A DNA stretch of 64,000 nt, taken from assembly GCA_034429975.1 (NCBI GenBank), contig DAOUFM010000165.1, positions 28,498 through 92,497 of the forward strand, written 5' to 3'. The notes under the pieces are model-generated. The model was given only the letters and a program-made list of their open reading frames with translations, ran no database searches and had not been told where the DNA came from. A program made the position numbers and the translations under genes. This document shows, in pieces, positions 32,950 to 42,302 of the stretch. The stretch's first letter is position 1; each line of letters opens with the position of its first letter. This DNA is from UBA6170 sp034429975. GTDB taxonomy: Bacteria; Chloroflexota; Anaerolineae; Anaerolineales; Anaerolineaceae.

Positions 32950-34509
32950 ATGAGCGATCACAGCCCTCTCACTTCCTTGGATTTAATCCTGAAAATAAGC
33001 CGGGAACTTTCCACCACCCTGGAATTAGAAGCAGCCTTATCCAAAGTGATTCAGTTGTCAATGGAGAATGTCGGCGCGGAAAGAGGCAGCCTGATTGCTG
33101 TAAACAATACCCTGGAACCGATTACAGCCGCCATCTTCGCTGATGGACACCTGGTCCCTTATACCCTGGATCAGGTTCGTACCATCTTAACCTACGGACT
33201 GGCTGGTCAGGTTATTAAAAGCCAGAAACCTGTTTGGATCAAAGATACCAGCAAAGACGAACGTTGGTTGCAAAGGCCTGATGATGCTGCTAATAAAACC
33301 GGAGCGAAGTCCGCCATTTGCATCGCCTTGAAGGCCCGTGACCAGTTGGTAGGCGTGTTAACCATCGTTCACCCAAAACCCAACTTTTTTAATGAAGCCC
33401 AATTTGAATTATTGCAATCCATCGCTGACCTGGCAGGGATCACCATTCACAATGCGATTTTGTACGCCTCCCTGACAGAAAGTAATCAACGCTATCAGGA
33501 ACTCTTTGATGATAGTATCGACCCAATCATCATTACCGATTGGGATGGAAACGTTATTGAAGCCAACAAGCAAGCCCGGAAATGGCTTGGATCGAATCTC
33601 CCCACACCTTTTCGGTTTCGAATTCAAGATGAACTGATGATTAATTTTGAAGAAGTGGGAGAAAAGTTCGTCCATATTCAGGATGGGAACACCAAAAACT
33701 TTGAATCAGAATTTCTATGCCCCAGTGAAAAGATCATTCCGGTCGAGATTCATGTTCGCAAAGTGATCATTAACGAAAAAGAATTGATTCAATGGACATT
33801 AAGGGATATTTCCGAACGTAAGGCTCTGGATACGATGCGGGAAGATCTGATGTCAATGATTTACCATGACTTGCGTTCCCCCCTGGCGAATATCATTTCC
33901 AGTCTGGATATCCTGGATACGTTGTTACCAGATAATGCCAACATTACACCAGTTTTTCAGATTGCAGTTCGCTCAACAGAACGGATGAACCGGCTAATCA
34001 ACTCTTTGCTGGACATAAAACGTCTGGAGGCAGGTCAATCGATCGTCAATTCAAAGGAGTTAGATCTCAATACCCTCATTCAGGAGTCGGTTGAGGTAGT
34101 GGAATCGACCGTTAAAAGTAAGCGTCAAATTCTGGAGTTGAAAATTGAACCAGATATTCCCGCCATTCAAGGGGATGAGGGAATGTTAAAAAGAGTCGTG
34201 ATCAATATCCTCGAAAATGCGATAAAATTTACACCGCTGGAAGGAAATATTACTGTTGCTGCCCAGGCAAAAAACAATCAGGTCGTTATTTCTATTAAAG
34301 ATAGCGGACCCGGAATTCCAGATGAAGGAAAAGATCGAATTTTTAACAAATTTACCCGCCTGGATGCCAAATCCTTTCCGAAAGGAATTGGATTAGGTCT
34401 GGCCTTCTGCAAGCTGGCTGTCGTTGCCCATGAAGGGAAAATCTGGGTCGAAAGCCAGGTTGGGCAGGGTAGCGAATTCATAATCGAATTACCGCTAAAG
34501 AAAAACTAA
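32950..34509 (+). CDS. GAF-PAS sensor histidine kinase
   Basis: The 519-residue soluble kinase has a GAF domain (about residues 20-165), a PAS domain (YQELFDDSIDPIIITDWDGNVIEAN, 180-300), a HisKA domain with the phospho-accepting histidine near residue 306 (MIYHDLRSPLANI), and an HATPase_c domain with N, G1 and G2 boxes (INILENAIKFTP, DSGPGIP, GLGLAFC). It lacks membrane segments, so it senses a cytoplasmic signal. No response regulator is adjacent. ATG 32950 follows AGGTGA. It heads a rightward cluster with an MBL-like protein and asparaginase. Confidence 0.93.
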   Translation: MSDHSPLTSLDLILKISRELSTTLELEAALSKVIQLSMENVGAERGSLIAVNNTLEPITAAIFADGHLVPYTLDQVRTILTYGLAGQVIKSQKPVWIKDTSKDERWLQRPDDAANKTGAKSAICIALKARDQLVGVLTIVHPKPNFFNEAQFELLQSIADLAGITIHNAILYASLTESNQRYQELFDDSIDPIIITDWDGNVIEANKQARKWLGSNLPTPFRFRIQDELMINFEEVGEKFVHIQDGNTKNFESEFLCPSEKIIPVEIHVRKVIINEKELIQWTLRDISERKALDTMREDLMSMIYHDLRSPLANIISSLDILDTLLPDNANITPVFQIAVRSTERMNRLINSLLDIKRLEAGQSIVNSKELDLNTLIQESVEVVESTVKSKRQILELKIEPDIPAIQGDEGMLKRVVINILENAIKFTPLEGNITVAAQAKNNQVVISIKDSGPGIPDEGKDRIFNKFTRLDAKSFPKGIGLGLAFCKLAVVAHEGKIWVESQVGQGSEFIIELPLKKN

Positions 34510-34526
34510 CTTTAGATCGAGGAAAA

Positions 34527-35390
34527 ATGCAGGAAATTGTTGATCGCGTCTTTATTGAAACTCATTACCCCGGTGTTACCCTGGGAGCTATTGAACGGGA
34601 ACATGGGCTAATTCTGGTGGACTCCCCCTTTCGGCAGGATGATACGCGTTCCTGGCGCTCTTCTTTATTAAATCTAGGAGGGGGAATCGCTCGCATTCTG
34701 GTACAAATGGACGCTCATATTGATCGCTCCATGGGCGCCAAAGCCATGGAATGTACCATCCTCTCCCATATTGAAGCCGCAAATATTTTTCAAAACCGGC
34801 CTGCCTCTATCAAAGCCCAGGCGATTGATTCGGGAGCAGAATGGGAAAACTATAATGGGTTGGGGAGCATTCGTTGGGGGACCCCCCATATCACATTCAG
34901 CGAACACATGACCTTGCACTGGGATCCGAATCCGGTTGAATTGGAATACCGTCCAGGAATCGCTTATGGTTCTATCTGGGTCGATCTTCCTGTAGAAAAA
35001 GTTCTCTTCTTTGGGGATGCAATTCTTAACAAACAGACTCCGTTTCTAAGTGATGCCGATCTGCCAGTCTGGATTGGTCATTTGAAGTCTCTCTTTTCCC
35101 CCAAATATCAGGATTATTTTCTGGTCAGCGGACGCTCCGGCCTGGTCACCCTGGAAGAAGTTCATCACCAGGTTGAATTTCTTTGGGAAGTCAACGAAAA
35201 GGTAACAGAGTTGGGCAGCCATAAAGCTTCTTTAGATGCTGTCAGCAAACTAGTACCAGATTTGATGAAGAAGCTGGTAAACTTGCCAGCCAAACAATAC
35301 GAATTACAGGAAAAACGTTTGAGTTATGGGCTGCAAATGTACTACGCCCAACGTTATCTGGAAAAATCGCTTAAAAAAGAGGTAAATTGA
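34527..35390 (+). CDS. Metallo-beta-lactamase-fold protein with degenerate metal site
   Basis: The 287-residue protein has the MBL fold layout: GLILVDSPFRQDDT, a metal-motif region reading MDAHIDRSMGA, then VLFFGDAILN and a C-terminal helical tail. The usual HxHxDH reads DxHxDR, so two metal ligands appear lost while the later Asp is kept. It could have another activity or be a binding protein. It follows the histidine kinase gene by 17 bp and overlaps the asparaginase start by four bases (TTGA). Confidence 0.75.
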   Translation: MQEIVDRVFIETHYPGVTLGAIEREHGLILVDSPFRQDDTRSWRSSLLNLGGGIARILVQMDAHIDRSMGAKAMECTILSHIEAANIFQNRPASIKAQAIDSGAEWENYNGLGSIRWGTPHITFSEHMTLHWDPNPVELEYRPGIAYGSIWVDLPVEKVLFFGDAILNKQTPFLSDADLPVWIGHLKSLFSPKYQDYFLVSGRSGLVTLEEVHHQVEFLWEVNEKVTELGSHKASLDAVSKLVPDLMKKLVNLPAKQYELQEKRLSYGLQMYYAQRYLEKSLKKEVN

Positions 35391-36472
35391 CCACAGTTAA
35401 CCGAATAGAAAATAAGGGGGTTGTGAATCCGCAATCCTACCAACCCCTGGTGTATGCCACCCGCGGAGATATTGTGGAATCCATTCATTGGGGCGCCATC
35501 GCTATTGTTGATCATTCTGGAAAACTAGTGGCATCTTATGGTGACCCGGAACTGGTAACTTTCTTGCGCTCTTCCTCAAAGCCTTTTCAGGCGCTTCCTT
35601 TAATAGAGCTGGGTGGTGCGGAACGATTTAATCTAACCCAACGGGAAATCGCACTTACATGCGCCTCGCACCGTGGGCTGGACATGCATGTGGAAGTCTT
35701 GCAGGGTCTCCAATCAAAAATAGGGGTTCAGGAAGCCGACCTGAGTTGTGGAACGCATCCAGTCAGTGACAAAGCCACCGCTGAAGCCATGCTCTTGCGC
35801 GGTGAAAAACCTGGGCAAAACCGGCACAATTGCTCCGGAAAACATACCGGATTTCTGGCGCAGGCTGTTCTTCGGGACCTCTCAAAAGAAAACTATATTC
35901 AACTCGATCATCCTGTTCAGGAATTAGTTTTACAAACCTTTACTGAAATGGTTCATCTCCCCCGGGAAGCGGTTCACATCGGGATCGATGGTTGCTCCGT
36001 TCCAGTTTTTGGGATTCCTTTAAGGAATGCCGGCTGGGCGTTTGCCAGTTTGTGCGACCCTGTCAATTTACCTGCGCAAAGAGCAACTGCCTGCCGAAAG
36101 ATCACAACCGCCATGACCTCCGCCCCTGAAATGGTCGCCGGACCCGGTCAATTTGACACAGAACTGATGCGGGTTGGGCGCGGAAAAATGATCGCTAAAG
36201 GGGGAGCCGAAGGTTACCAGGCAATTGGTCTTTTACCAGGCGCCTGTGGTCCTGATAGTCCGGCACTGGGCATTGTCTATAAAATTTCTGATGGGGATGG
36301 CAGTAATCGTGCTCGCCCCGTTGTAGGAATTGAAATCCTGCGTCAGCTAAAAGCATTGGATGCTGAACAGATTGCTGCATTGGCAGAATTTGATCAACGC
36401 CCTATTCAAAACTGGCGGAAACTAGATGTAGGCCAATTAAAGCCAGACTTTCAATTGAATTTTCATCATTAA
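35387..36472 (+). CDS. Type II-like L-asparaginase (PF06089)
   Basis: The 361-residue protein belongs to the asparaginase II family of thermolabile bacterial and plant-type enzymes unrelated to AnsA/AnsB: YATRGDIVESIHWGAIAI, FLRSSSKPFQALP, LTCASHRG, and NCSGKHTGFLA. It hydrolyses L-asparagine to aspartate and ammonia in the cytoplasm. The TTG start overlaps the previous stop (TTGA) and has an AGAGGT site. It may supply nitrogen or remove asparagine; regulation is not visible beyond its operon position. Confidence 0.88.
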   Translation: MTTVNRIENKGVVNPQSYQPLVYATRGDIVESIHWGAIAIVDHSGKLVASYGDPELVTFLRSSSKPFQALPLIELGGAERFNLTQREIALTCASHRGLDMHVEVLQGLQSKIGVQEADLSCGTHPVSDKATAEAMLLRGEKPGQNRHNCSGKHTGFLAQAVLRDLSKENYIQLDHPVQELVLQTFTEMVHLPREAVHIGIDGCSVPVFGIPLRNAGWAFASLCDPVNLPAQRATACRKITTAMTSAPEMVAGPGQFDTELMRVGRGKMIAKGGAEGYQAIGLLPGACGPDSPALGIVYKISDGDGSNRARPVVGIEILRQLKALDAEQIAALAEFDQRPIQNWRKLDVGQLKPDFQLNFHH

Positions 36473-36493
36473 AGAAAAAAGGAGACAGAAGCG

Positions 36494-37210
36494 ATGGAAC
36501 AGGATCTTGATTCTTTAAAAGTCAAAGCAATGACCATCTATAATCGACTTCTGGATCGGTTCGGGATGCCGGATTGGGAAGGTGAAATGCCCGCCATGGA
36601 CGTGCTGGTTGCCACCATTCTTTCCCAAAACACCAATGATAAAAATCGCGATTTGGCGTTCACTGCACTCCAGAAAAAATTCAAAACCTGGGAAGCAGTG
36701 CGGGATGCTAACGCAGATGAAGTCATTGATGTGATTCGCCCGGCCGGGCTTGCCAACCAAAAAGGACCCCGCATGCAGCACGTTTTACGCAGCATCACAG
36801 AAGAACGTGGAAAACTGGAGCTTGACTTCCTAAAAGAATATTCCGCGGAAGATGCCCTGGCTTGGTTAACTCAATTCAATGGGATAGGCCCAAAGACCGC
36901 ATCCATCGTGATGCAATTTTCTCTGGGAATCCCGGCTTTCCCAGTTGACACGCATGTCTATCGAGTCACTGGCCGGTTGGGGTTACGCCCCGAGAAAATG
37001 ACCGCCGATCAGGCACATGCCCATCTGGAAAGTTTGTATCCGCCCGAAACTTACGGTCCGGGACACCTCAACCTGATCCGCTTAGGGAGAGAGATCTGCC
37101 ACGCCCGTAAACCCGATTGCGCACATTGCCCGTTAACTGATCTGTGTATTTATTATCGGGATGTGATCAAACCTCAAATGGATGCTCAGAACGCTTCCGG
37201 AGTAACTTGA
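36494..37210 (+). CDS. nth: Endonuclease III (DNA glycosylase/AP lyase)
   Basis: The 238-residue protein has the helix-hairpin-helix (QFNGIGPKTASIVM, with the catalytic Lys), the catalytic Asp in FPVDTHVYRV, and the C-terminal 4Fe-4S cluster cysteines (CHARKPDCAHCPLTDLC). It removes oxidised pyrimidines and nicks the abasic site in base-excision repair. AAGGAGA precedes the ATG. The last 25 bases overlap the convergent Nudix gene. Confidence 0.93.
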   Translation: MEQDLDSLKVKAMTIYNRLLDRFGMPDWEGEMPAMDVLVATILSQNTNDKNRDLAFTALQKKFKTWEAVRDANADEVIDVIRPAGLANQKGPRMQHVLRSITEERGKLELDFLKEYSAEDALAWLTQFNGIGPKTASIVMQFSLGIPAFPVDTHVYRVTGRLGLRPEKMTADQAHAHLESLYPPETYGPGHLNLIRLGREICHARKPDCAHCPLTDLCIYYRDVIKPQMDAQNASGVT

Positions 37211-37812
37211 TCCAATTGATTGAGCCAATCTGCCTGTTCACCTATTAATTGCGGAAATTCATTCCAGTTTACCCAGAAAAATTGGAAGGTATGACCCTGA
37301 TCAGATTGTATCTGCCAGGTATCCTGGGTTTCTTCTTCAACCCGCAATAAATAAAAGGTGCGTAGAATTTCGCGGGTAAGGGCATCACTTGGCAGCCAAG
37401 CATCTATCGCATTTAAAAGAGTCGGGGGGTCCTGATTAAAATCGTAATCTTCATATTTTATATGCGTGAAGCCCACTTTGCGCTCGAATGTTTGGAGTTT
37501 TAACCCTCGGGAACATAAAGGTCCAATGCGTTTAGCCGCCTGAGCCGGCCATGCAAAGCAGCGCAAAGTCGTCAAAAGGACAGCTTCATTCTGACCAAGA
37601 AAAAGAGTCGTATCACCTAATTTTTTTAACAAGGTTAAGCGTTGTAAACCCGTTTCTTCCCTCACTTCGCGCAGAAGGGCATTTTCGGACGTTTCATTTT
37701 CTTCGACTGTCCCGGCAGGAATTTGAATTCCAGCAGTCGGATGTTTAAATACCAAAAGTTGGGGAATATCATTTTTCTTTCTAACAATAAAAGCGGTTAC
37801 TTTCTCAATCAT
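37186..37812 (-). CDS. Nudix hydrolase
   Basis: The 208-residue protein has a complete Nudix box, GTVEENETSENALLREVREETGL (GX5EX7REUXEEXGU). It hydrolyses nucleoside diphosphates linked to another moiety; which one is unknown. The C-terminal 70 residues are an added domain of unknown role. It starts immediately at the stop of the M55 peptidase gene (one-base overlap) and ends inside the convergent nth gene. Confidence 0.87.
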   Translation of the reverse strand: MIEKVTAFIVRKKNDIPQLLVFKHPTAGIQIPAGTVEENETSENALLREVREETGLQRLTLLKKLGDTTLFLGQNEAVLLTTLRCFAWPAQAAKRIGPLCSRGLKLQTFERKVGFTHIKYEDYDFNQDPPTLLNAIDAWLPSDALTREILRTFYLLRVEEETQDTWQIQSDQGHTFQFFWVNWNEFPQLIGEQADWLNQLDQVTPEAF

Positions 37813-38636
37813 TATTTTCCTGCCACCCGAACAAGCGTTTTAAATAAAGCAAAGGCTGCCGGCATATCATCCGCTTGAAAACTAATCAGTTTTCCGGATA
37901 ATCGTGTTATTCCTGGAATAATTTGCACGTAATCTGCCATCTCGGTCGATTTCAATTCAATCTCAATCCGAACCGGTTGATTAACATGAAACACCGCCGG
38001 GCCTTGTCCGTTCTGAAATGCTTTAATCGCCCGGCTGGCGCCTTCTTTAATCCGTTTTTGTGCCTCTTTGGGATGCAGGCAGTTGGCAGTATAACGCCCG
38101 GTAGATTGTTTCACCGCCACAGTCTCTATTCCCGGAATCAATTCCTGCGCTTCCTGGCAAACGGCCTGATCACCGCTAAGCAACAATACCGGCACATCGA
38201 AATGACCACACAAAGCCGCATTGAGACCTGTCTCGCCGACCTGGATTTCATTCAACCAGACGTTTCCCACCACCTGATTAGACCAGGTATGATCCAGTAA
38301 AGCCGTTTGGGTTCCAGCGCGTGCATGAAACCCTATAAAGAAAACAGCATCTACAGCCTGATCAATCCCCTGAACAGCAGAAAAATTGCTGGGAGTACCA
38401 CTATTTAAAGTCGCCCGCGCATCAAGTAATTCAATCATAATGTTATCAGCGTTCCAATGTCCATCAGAAACGATCACCTGATCGACCCCCGCTTCCAACG
38501 CGCCAGCAATCGCTGCGTTGACATCCTCGGTCATAATTCGACGGAACCTCTGCCATTCTGAAGTGCCTGGCTTAACCTGGTCCCAATTGATAACTCCACT
38601 GATGCCTTCCATATCGACAGCGATTAATAATTTCAT
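37812..38636 (-). CDS. M55-family D-aminopeptidase (DppA-like)
   Basis: The 274-residue protein begins LLIAVDMEGISGVINWDQV, whose Asp-Met-Glu is the metal-binding motif of the DppA family, and has SDGHWNADN and FIGFHARAG, which carry the other zinc-binding His residues. DppA-type peptidases cleave D-amino-acid peptides from cell-wall turnover. The frame extends to 38687, but ATG 38636 has GAGGG upstream and begins at the family start. It is followed by the Nudix gene. Confidence 0.88.
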   Translation of the reverse strand: MKLLIAVDMEGISGVINWDQVKPGTSEWQRFRRIMTEDVNAAIAGALEAGVDQVIVSDGHWNADNIMIELLDARATLNSGTPSNFSAVQGIDQAVDAVFFIGFHARAGTQTALLDHTWSNQVVGNVWLNEIQVGETGLNAALCGHFDVPVLLLSGDQAVCQEAQELIPGIETVAVKQSTGRYTANCLHPKEAQKRIKEGASRAIKAFQNGQGPAVFHVNQPVRIEIELKSTEMADYVQIIPGITRLSGKLISFQADDMPAAFALFKTLVRVAGK

Positions 38637-38792
38637 TTCTTCCCTCAATGGTTTTTCAGTAAGTATACTATGAGCCATGGCAGGCATGGATATTTTCTGA
38701 TAATAATGATCATTGAACTCTGATTGACCATTTTCCAGGATTTTATAACCGGTAGTGCATATAAAAAAATTATTAATATCAGCTACTTTCTC

Positions 38793-38820
38793 TTGTTTTT
38801 TCCTTTTAAAGTGTTACAAT
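38793..38820 (+). promoter_or_regulatory. Promoter of the FmdB-like gene
   Basis: TTGTTT (38793-38798), 16 bp, TACAAT (38815-38820) with a TG extension. A ribosome binding site AGAGGT precedes ATG 38861. Confidence 0.55.
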
Positions 38821-38860
38821 TTCGATTCAAAGTGAAAAGAAATTAAGTAGAGGTAAGAAA

Positions 38861-39193
38861 ATGCCAGTTTATACCTATCGGTGTGATAATTGCGGCGTAC
38901 AATTTGACAGAAGACAATCGTTTACCGATCCGGTTTTAAAAATTTGCCCGGATTGTGGAAAAAAGACTTTACATAAGGTTTATACACCCGTGGGTATCGT
39001 ATTTAAAGGGTCAGGTTTTTATGCTACCGACCATCGTTCTCCTTCAGGACAGAATTCGTCCAAAACCAGCCACGAAGAAAAAAGTGCCAGCAGTAGTTCA
39101 TCAGAAACTTCCGCCAGCACTTCCACCAGCACCCCTGCCACTGAAAGTAAATCTTCAAAATCTTCATCCGCCAGCAATTCCAGCACCTCATAA
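38861..39193 (+). CDS. FmdB-family zinc-ribbon protein
   Basis: The 110-residue protein starts with the FmdB zinc ribbon (YTYRCDNCGVQFDRRQSFTDP, then KICPDCGKKTLHKVY), four cysteines in two CxxC pairs. About 50 residues of low-complexity Ser/Thr follow. FmdB ribbons are widespread small regulators or partners of unknown molecular function. A rho-independent terminator follows. Confidence 0.9.
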   Translation: MPVYTYRCDNCGVQFDRRQSFTDPVLKICPDCGKKTLHKVYTPVGIVFKGSGFYATDHRSPSGQNSSKTSHEEKSASSSSSETSASTSTSTPATESKSSKSSSASNSSTS

Positions 39194-39214
39194 AAAAATC
39201 ATTTGTGAATCTTT

Positions 39215-39239
39215 AAAACCCGGTTTATCGGGTTTTTTT
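39215..39239 (+). terminator. Rho-independent terminator after the FmdB-like gene
   Basis: AAAACCCG (39215-39222) and CGGGTTTT (39229-39236) form the stem, extended by a T-run to 39239. Confidence 0.85.
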
Positions 39240-39404
39240 ATTTATAAAGGAAAGGGTTATAATTCCACCCGGATAGCTAAAATGATTCATCTAAAAATGA
39301 TCAAAAACGGGAAGATTGATTGAAAAAGATAGGATTTGATAGCAATTTACGTCTGTTTTGATAGTCCTTGTCGGACGAACTCTTATATTCTGAATGAGGT
39401 TTTT

Positions 39405-39545
39405 ATGAGCAAGAAACATGAAACCAGAAAACAATACCGTCTTACAGCAGATGAACGTGCACAAAGACGTCGCCAGATAATATTTGGCATTTTTGCGGCG
39501 ATATTGATCATCTCCTGGATTGCTTCGATGATTGCCGTGCTGTAA
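39405..39545 (+). CDS. Very small single-helix membrane protein
   Basis: This 46-residue protein has a charged N-terminus (KKHETRKQYRLTADERAQRRRQ) and one membrane helix (IIFGIFAAILIISWIASMIAVL). The start at ATG 39405 follows TGAGGT; the longer frame is unlikely. It lies 16 bp before the DUF4173 gene and is probably co-transcribed. The function is unknown. Confidence 0.7.
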   Translation: MSKKHETRKQYRLTADERAQRRRQIIFGIFAAILIISWIASMIAVL

Positions 39546-39561
39546 GACCCATTAGGAGCAT

Positions 39562-41202
39562 ATGATAAAAAAAACTTCCCGATTTTTGATTACAGGCTTA
39601 ATCATTGCCTGGCTGGTGGACTTCCTTTTCTATAAAAAAGTCTTTGGCATCGCCTTTAGTGTATGGATTGTGATTGCTATCATTGGCTTATTCGTCACCA
39701 GCTATCTGGAAAAAGTAAAACCACACAGATTGTCCTATCCATTAGCAGCCTTAAGTATCGGCCTTTCAACGGCCAGCTTCATCCGCGCTGAACCATTCAC
39801 CCAGACAATTTCAGCATTAAGTAGCCTGGCTTTTTTAATGCTGCTAGCCATTACTTTCACGAATGGAAACTGGCCCTATTTTCGGTTATTCGATTACATC
39901 ATTCAGGGTTTTAAATGGCTGGGATATCTTCTCGCCCAATCTTGGGGAATTCTGTTCCAGAGTCCGAAAAACGTTGACTCATCAACCGGTCAGGAGCAAA
40001 CATCCACTGAAATACCGTCATCCGGCAGGAAATCCGCCTGGCCGGTGATTCGGGGAATACTGATAGCGCTGCCGATTGTGTTGGTTCTGGCCGCTTTTCT
40101 GGCAGAAGCTGACCCCATTTTCAACCAGATGCTAAAAGATCTCCTAAAATTCTTCAAAATAGAGAATCTGGTTGAATACCTCTTTCGCTTGTTCTATATC
40201 CTTTGTCTGGCATATGTGTTTATTGGGGTTTTGGCTCAGGCTATTCATCCCAAAAAACAAGAAACGCGACCACAACCCAACCAACCTTCCTTTAAAAAGT
40301 TCCTGGGATTTGTGGAAACAAAAATTGTATTGATCAGCATCAATATCCTCTTTGTAGCTTTTCTGGTGGTTCAATTTCGTTACTTTTTTGGCGGAGAAGC
40401 CAACATCAATGCAGCCGGTTATACCTACTCAGAATATGCCCGCCGCGGTTTCGGTGAAATTATCACAGTAGCGGTTTTGAGCTTCCTGATCTATTATTTT
40501 TTCCACAGCATCACCCGCCTGGAAATGAATAACCAGAAACACCTGTTTTCTTTTCTGAGTGTGTTTATCTTTTTGCAGGTGCTGGTCATGCTGGCTTCCA
40601 GCTATCAGCGTTTGATGCTCTACGAGCAGGCTTATGGTTTCTCCCGGTTACGAACTTATTCACACCTTTTCTTACCCTGGTTAGCTCTCTTAATCCTGGC
40701 CATTATGGTTTTGGAAATCCTCAAGCGTCAGGGATATCTTGCTTTTAGCGTGATTCTGGTTGCTACCGGTTTTGTAGCCACTTGCATTGTCTTCAATATT
40801 GACGGTTTCATCGCCCGCCAGAATATTCAGCGAGCCACCCTTTCCTCGCGGGAAGGCTATTCGCTTGATTTTTACTATCTGTCTGAATTAAGTTCTGATG
40901 CCGCTCCGGAAATGATAACCGGTTATTTTTCCAATAACCCGGCCACCAAAGATTTGTTAGGGGCTAACCTCTCCTGTCGCTGGAATGCTCTAAAAAATCA
41001 AAAACCTATCCCCTGGGAATCTTTCAACCTTTCAAAGCTGAACGAAAAGATCCTGTTGGAAACTTACGCTCATGAATGGAATCAATATCCGGTGACTTTA
41101 AATAATAATGAATATCAGAGTTTTTACCAGCTCTATTCAGTTGATATTCAGGGTAAATCCTATAATTGCCCAATTTATTTTGACTGGAGAGAGGTGCGGT
41201 AG
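39562..41202 (+). CDS. DUF4173-type polytopic membrane protein
   Basis: The 546-residue protein has about twelve hydrophobic segments and the DUF4153/DUF4173 hallmarks: RGILIALPIVLVLAAFLAEADPIFNQML, YFFGGEANINAAGYTYSEYARRGFGEI, and the C-terminal RATLSSREGYSLDFYYLSELSSDAAP. Proteins with this domain are sometimes part of signalling or envelope operons, but no activity is established. AGGAG precedes the ATG. It follows the small single-helix gene. Confidence 0.85.
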   Translation: MIKKTSRFLITGLIIAWLVDFLFYKKVFGIAFSVWIVIAIIGLFVTSYLEKVKPHRLSYPLAALSIGLSTASFIRAEPFTQTISALSSLAFLMLLAITFTNGNWPYFRLFDYIIQGFKWLGYLLAQSWGILFQSPKNVDSSTGQEQTSTEIPSSGRKSAWPVIRGILIALPIVLVLAAFLAEADPIFNQMLKDLLKFFKIENLVEYLFRLFYILCLAYVFIGVLAQAIHPKKQETRPQPNQPSFKKFLGFVETKIVLISINILFVAFLVVQFRYFFGGEANINAAGYTYSEYARRGFGEIITVAVLSFLIYYFFHSITRLEMNNQKHLFSFLSVFIFLQVLVMLASSYQRLMLYEQAYGFSRLRTYSHLFLPWLALLILAIMVLEILKRQGYLAFSVILVATGFVATCIVFNIDGFIARQNIQRATLSSREGYSLDFYYLSELSSDAAPEMITGYFSNNPATKDLLGANLSCRWNALKNQKPIPWESFNLSKLNEKILLETYAHEWNQYPVTLNNNEYQSFYQLYSVDIQGKSYNCPIYFDWREVR

Positions 41203-41260
41203 TAATACATTTGACCTCCCCGGGTTGTTAACTTTAAAAGCTTTGGCTTCAGACTTAACA

Positions 41261-41269
41261 TGGTAAAAT
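41261..41269 (+). promoter_or_regulatory. Extended -10 promoter, leaderless flippase gene
   Basis: TGGTAAAAT (TGn plus TAAAAT at 41264-41269) ends seven bases before ATG 41277. This is the same geometry as at miaB. No ribosome binding site is seen. Confidence 0.5.
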
Positions 41270-41276
41270 CGTCCTG

Positions 41277-42302
41277 ATGAAACGATGGCAACTTTGGTTG
41301 GGGATATTAATCAGCGCAGTTTTGCTGTATCTGGCGCTTCGTGGCTTACAACTCGACCAAGTCTGGGAATCTCTAAAAAACGCACGCTATATCTGGTTAT
41401 TACCGGGTATAGCGGTTTATTTTTTGGGTGTCTGGGTGCGCTCCTGGCGCTGGCATTATCTGTTAAGACCCTTGAAGAAAATCCCAACCCGGGTAATGTT
41501 TCCAATTGTCACCATCGGGTACATGGGCAACAATATTTATCCGGCGCGGGCTGGCGAGGTCTTGCGGGCGGTTATTTTGAAGCAAAGAGAGAATGTGCCG
41601 ATTTCCGCTTCGCTGGCAACAGTGATCGTAGAACGTATTTTTGATGGCGTCGTCATGCTGGCATTTGTTTTCCTCAATCTGGGGGAATTGGCCAAATTAA
41701 CCACCAGCTCAGGTATTGTTGGAAATATCCAGCAAATTGCATTTTGGGGAGCCATTGTATTCATTGGAGCTTTGGTCGCGTTTCTGCTGGCAGCCATGTT
41801 CCCCCATTTAACACAACGAATAGTTGATACTGTCATTCAAAAAATACTCCCGGAAAGATTTCGGGATAAAACCAGCCAGATCGCCAGTCGTTTTCTGACC
41901 GGACTGGAATCGCTGCGGTCCCCCCAGGAAGCTTTGATGATTTTCTTTACCTCCGTGTTGATCTGGCTGCTCGAAACCGGTAAATACTGGTTTGTGATGC
42001 ATGCCTTTGACTTTGAGGTCAGTTTTTTTGCGCTGATGTTAATGAATGGGATCGTCAATTTAGCCACCACCATCCCATCAGCTCCGGGATATCTGGGAAC
42101 TTTTGACGCCCCGGGCATCGCCTTGCTGAGCGCCTACGGGGTCCCTCCCGAGATGGCCACCAGCTACACCCTGGTGTTGCATGCTGCTTTGTGGTTCCCC
42201 ATCACAGCTCTGGGCGCTTTTTATTATTTGCGGCAGCCGCTGCGCTGGGGATCAAAAGATATTGAGATGATACAGGAAAATAATATGGGAGAGAACTCAT
42301 GA
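41277..42302 (+). CDS. Lysylphosphatidylglycerol synthase/UPF0104-type membrane protein
   Basis: The 341-residue protein has about eight membrane helices and conserved segments of the LPG_synthase_TM/AglD family: GVWVRSWRWHYLLRPL, YMGNNIYPARAGEVLRAVIL, and IPSAPGYLGTFDAPGIALL. Members include lipid flippases and glycosyl-lipid handling proteins. The hydrophilic aminoacyl-transfer domain of MprF is absent. It overlaps the next gene (ATGA) and may serve a lipid-linked pathway with it. The promoter suggests a leaderless transcript. Confidence 0.85.
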   Translation: MKRWQLWLGILISAVLLYLALRGLQLDQVWESLKNARYIWLLPGIAVYFLGVWVRSWRWHYLLRPLKKIPTRVMFPIVTIGYMGNNIYPARAGEVLRAVILKQRENVPISASLATVIVERIFDGVVMLAFVFLNLGELAKLTTSSGIVGNIQQIAFWGAIVFIGALVAFLLAAMFPHLTQRIVDTVIQKILPERFRDKTSQIASRFLTGLESLRSPQEALMIFFTSVLIWLLETGKYWFVMHAFDFEVSFFALMLMNGIVNLATTIPSAPGYLGTFDAPGIALLSAYGVPPEMATSYTLVLHAALWFPITALGAFYYLRQPLRWGSKDIEMIQENNMGENS

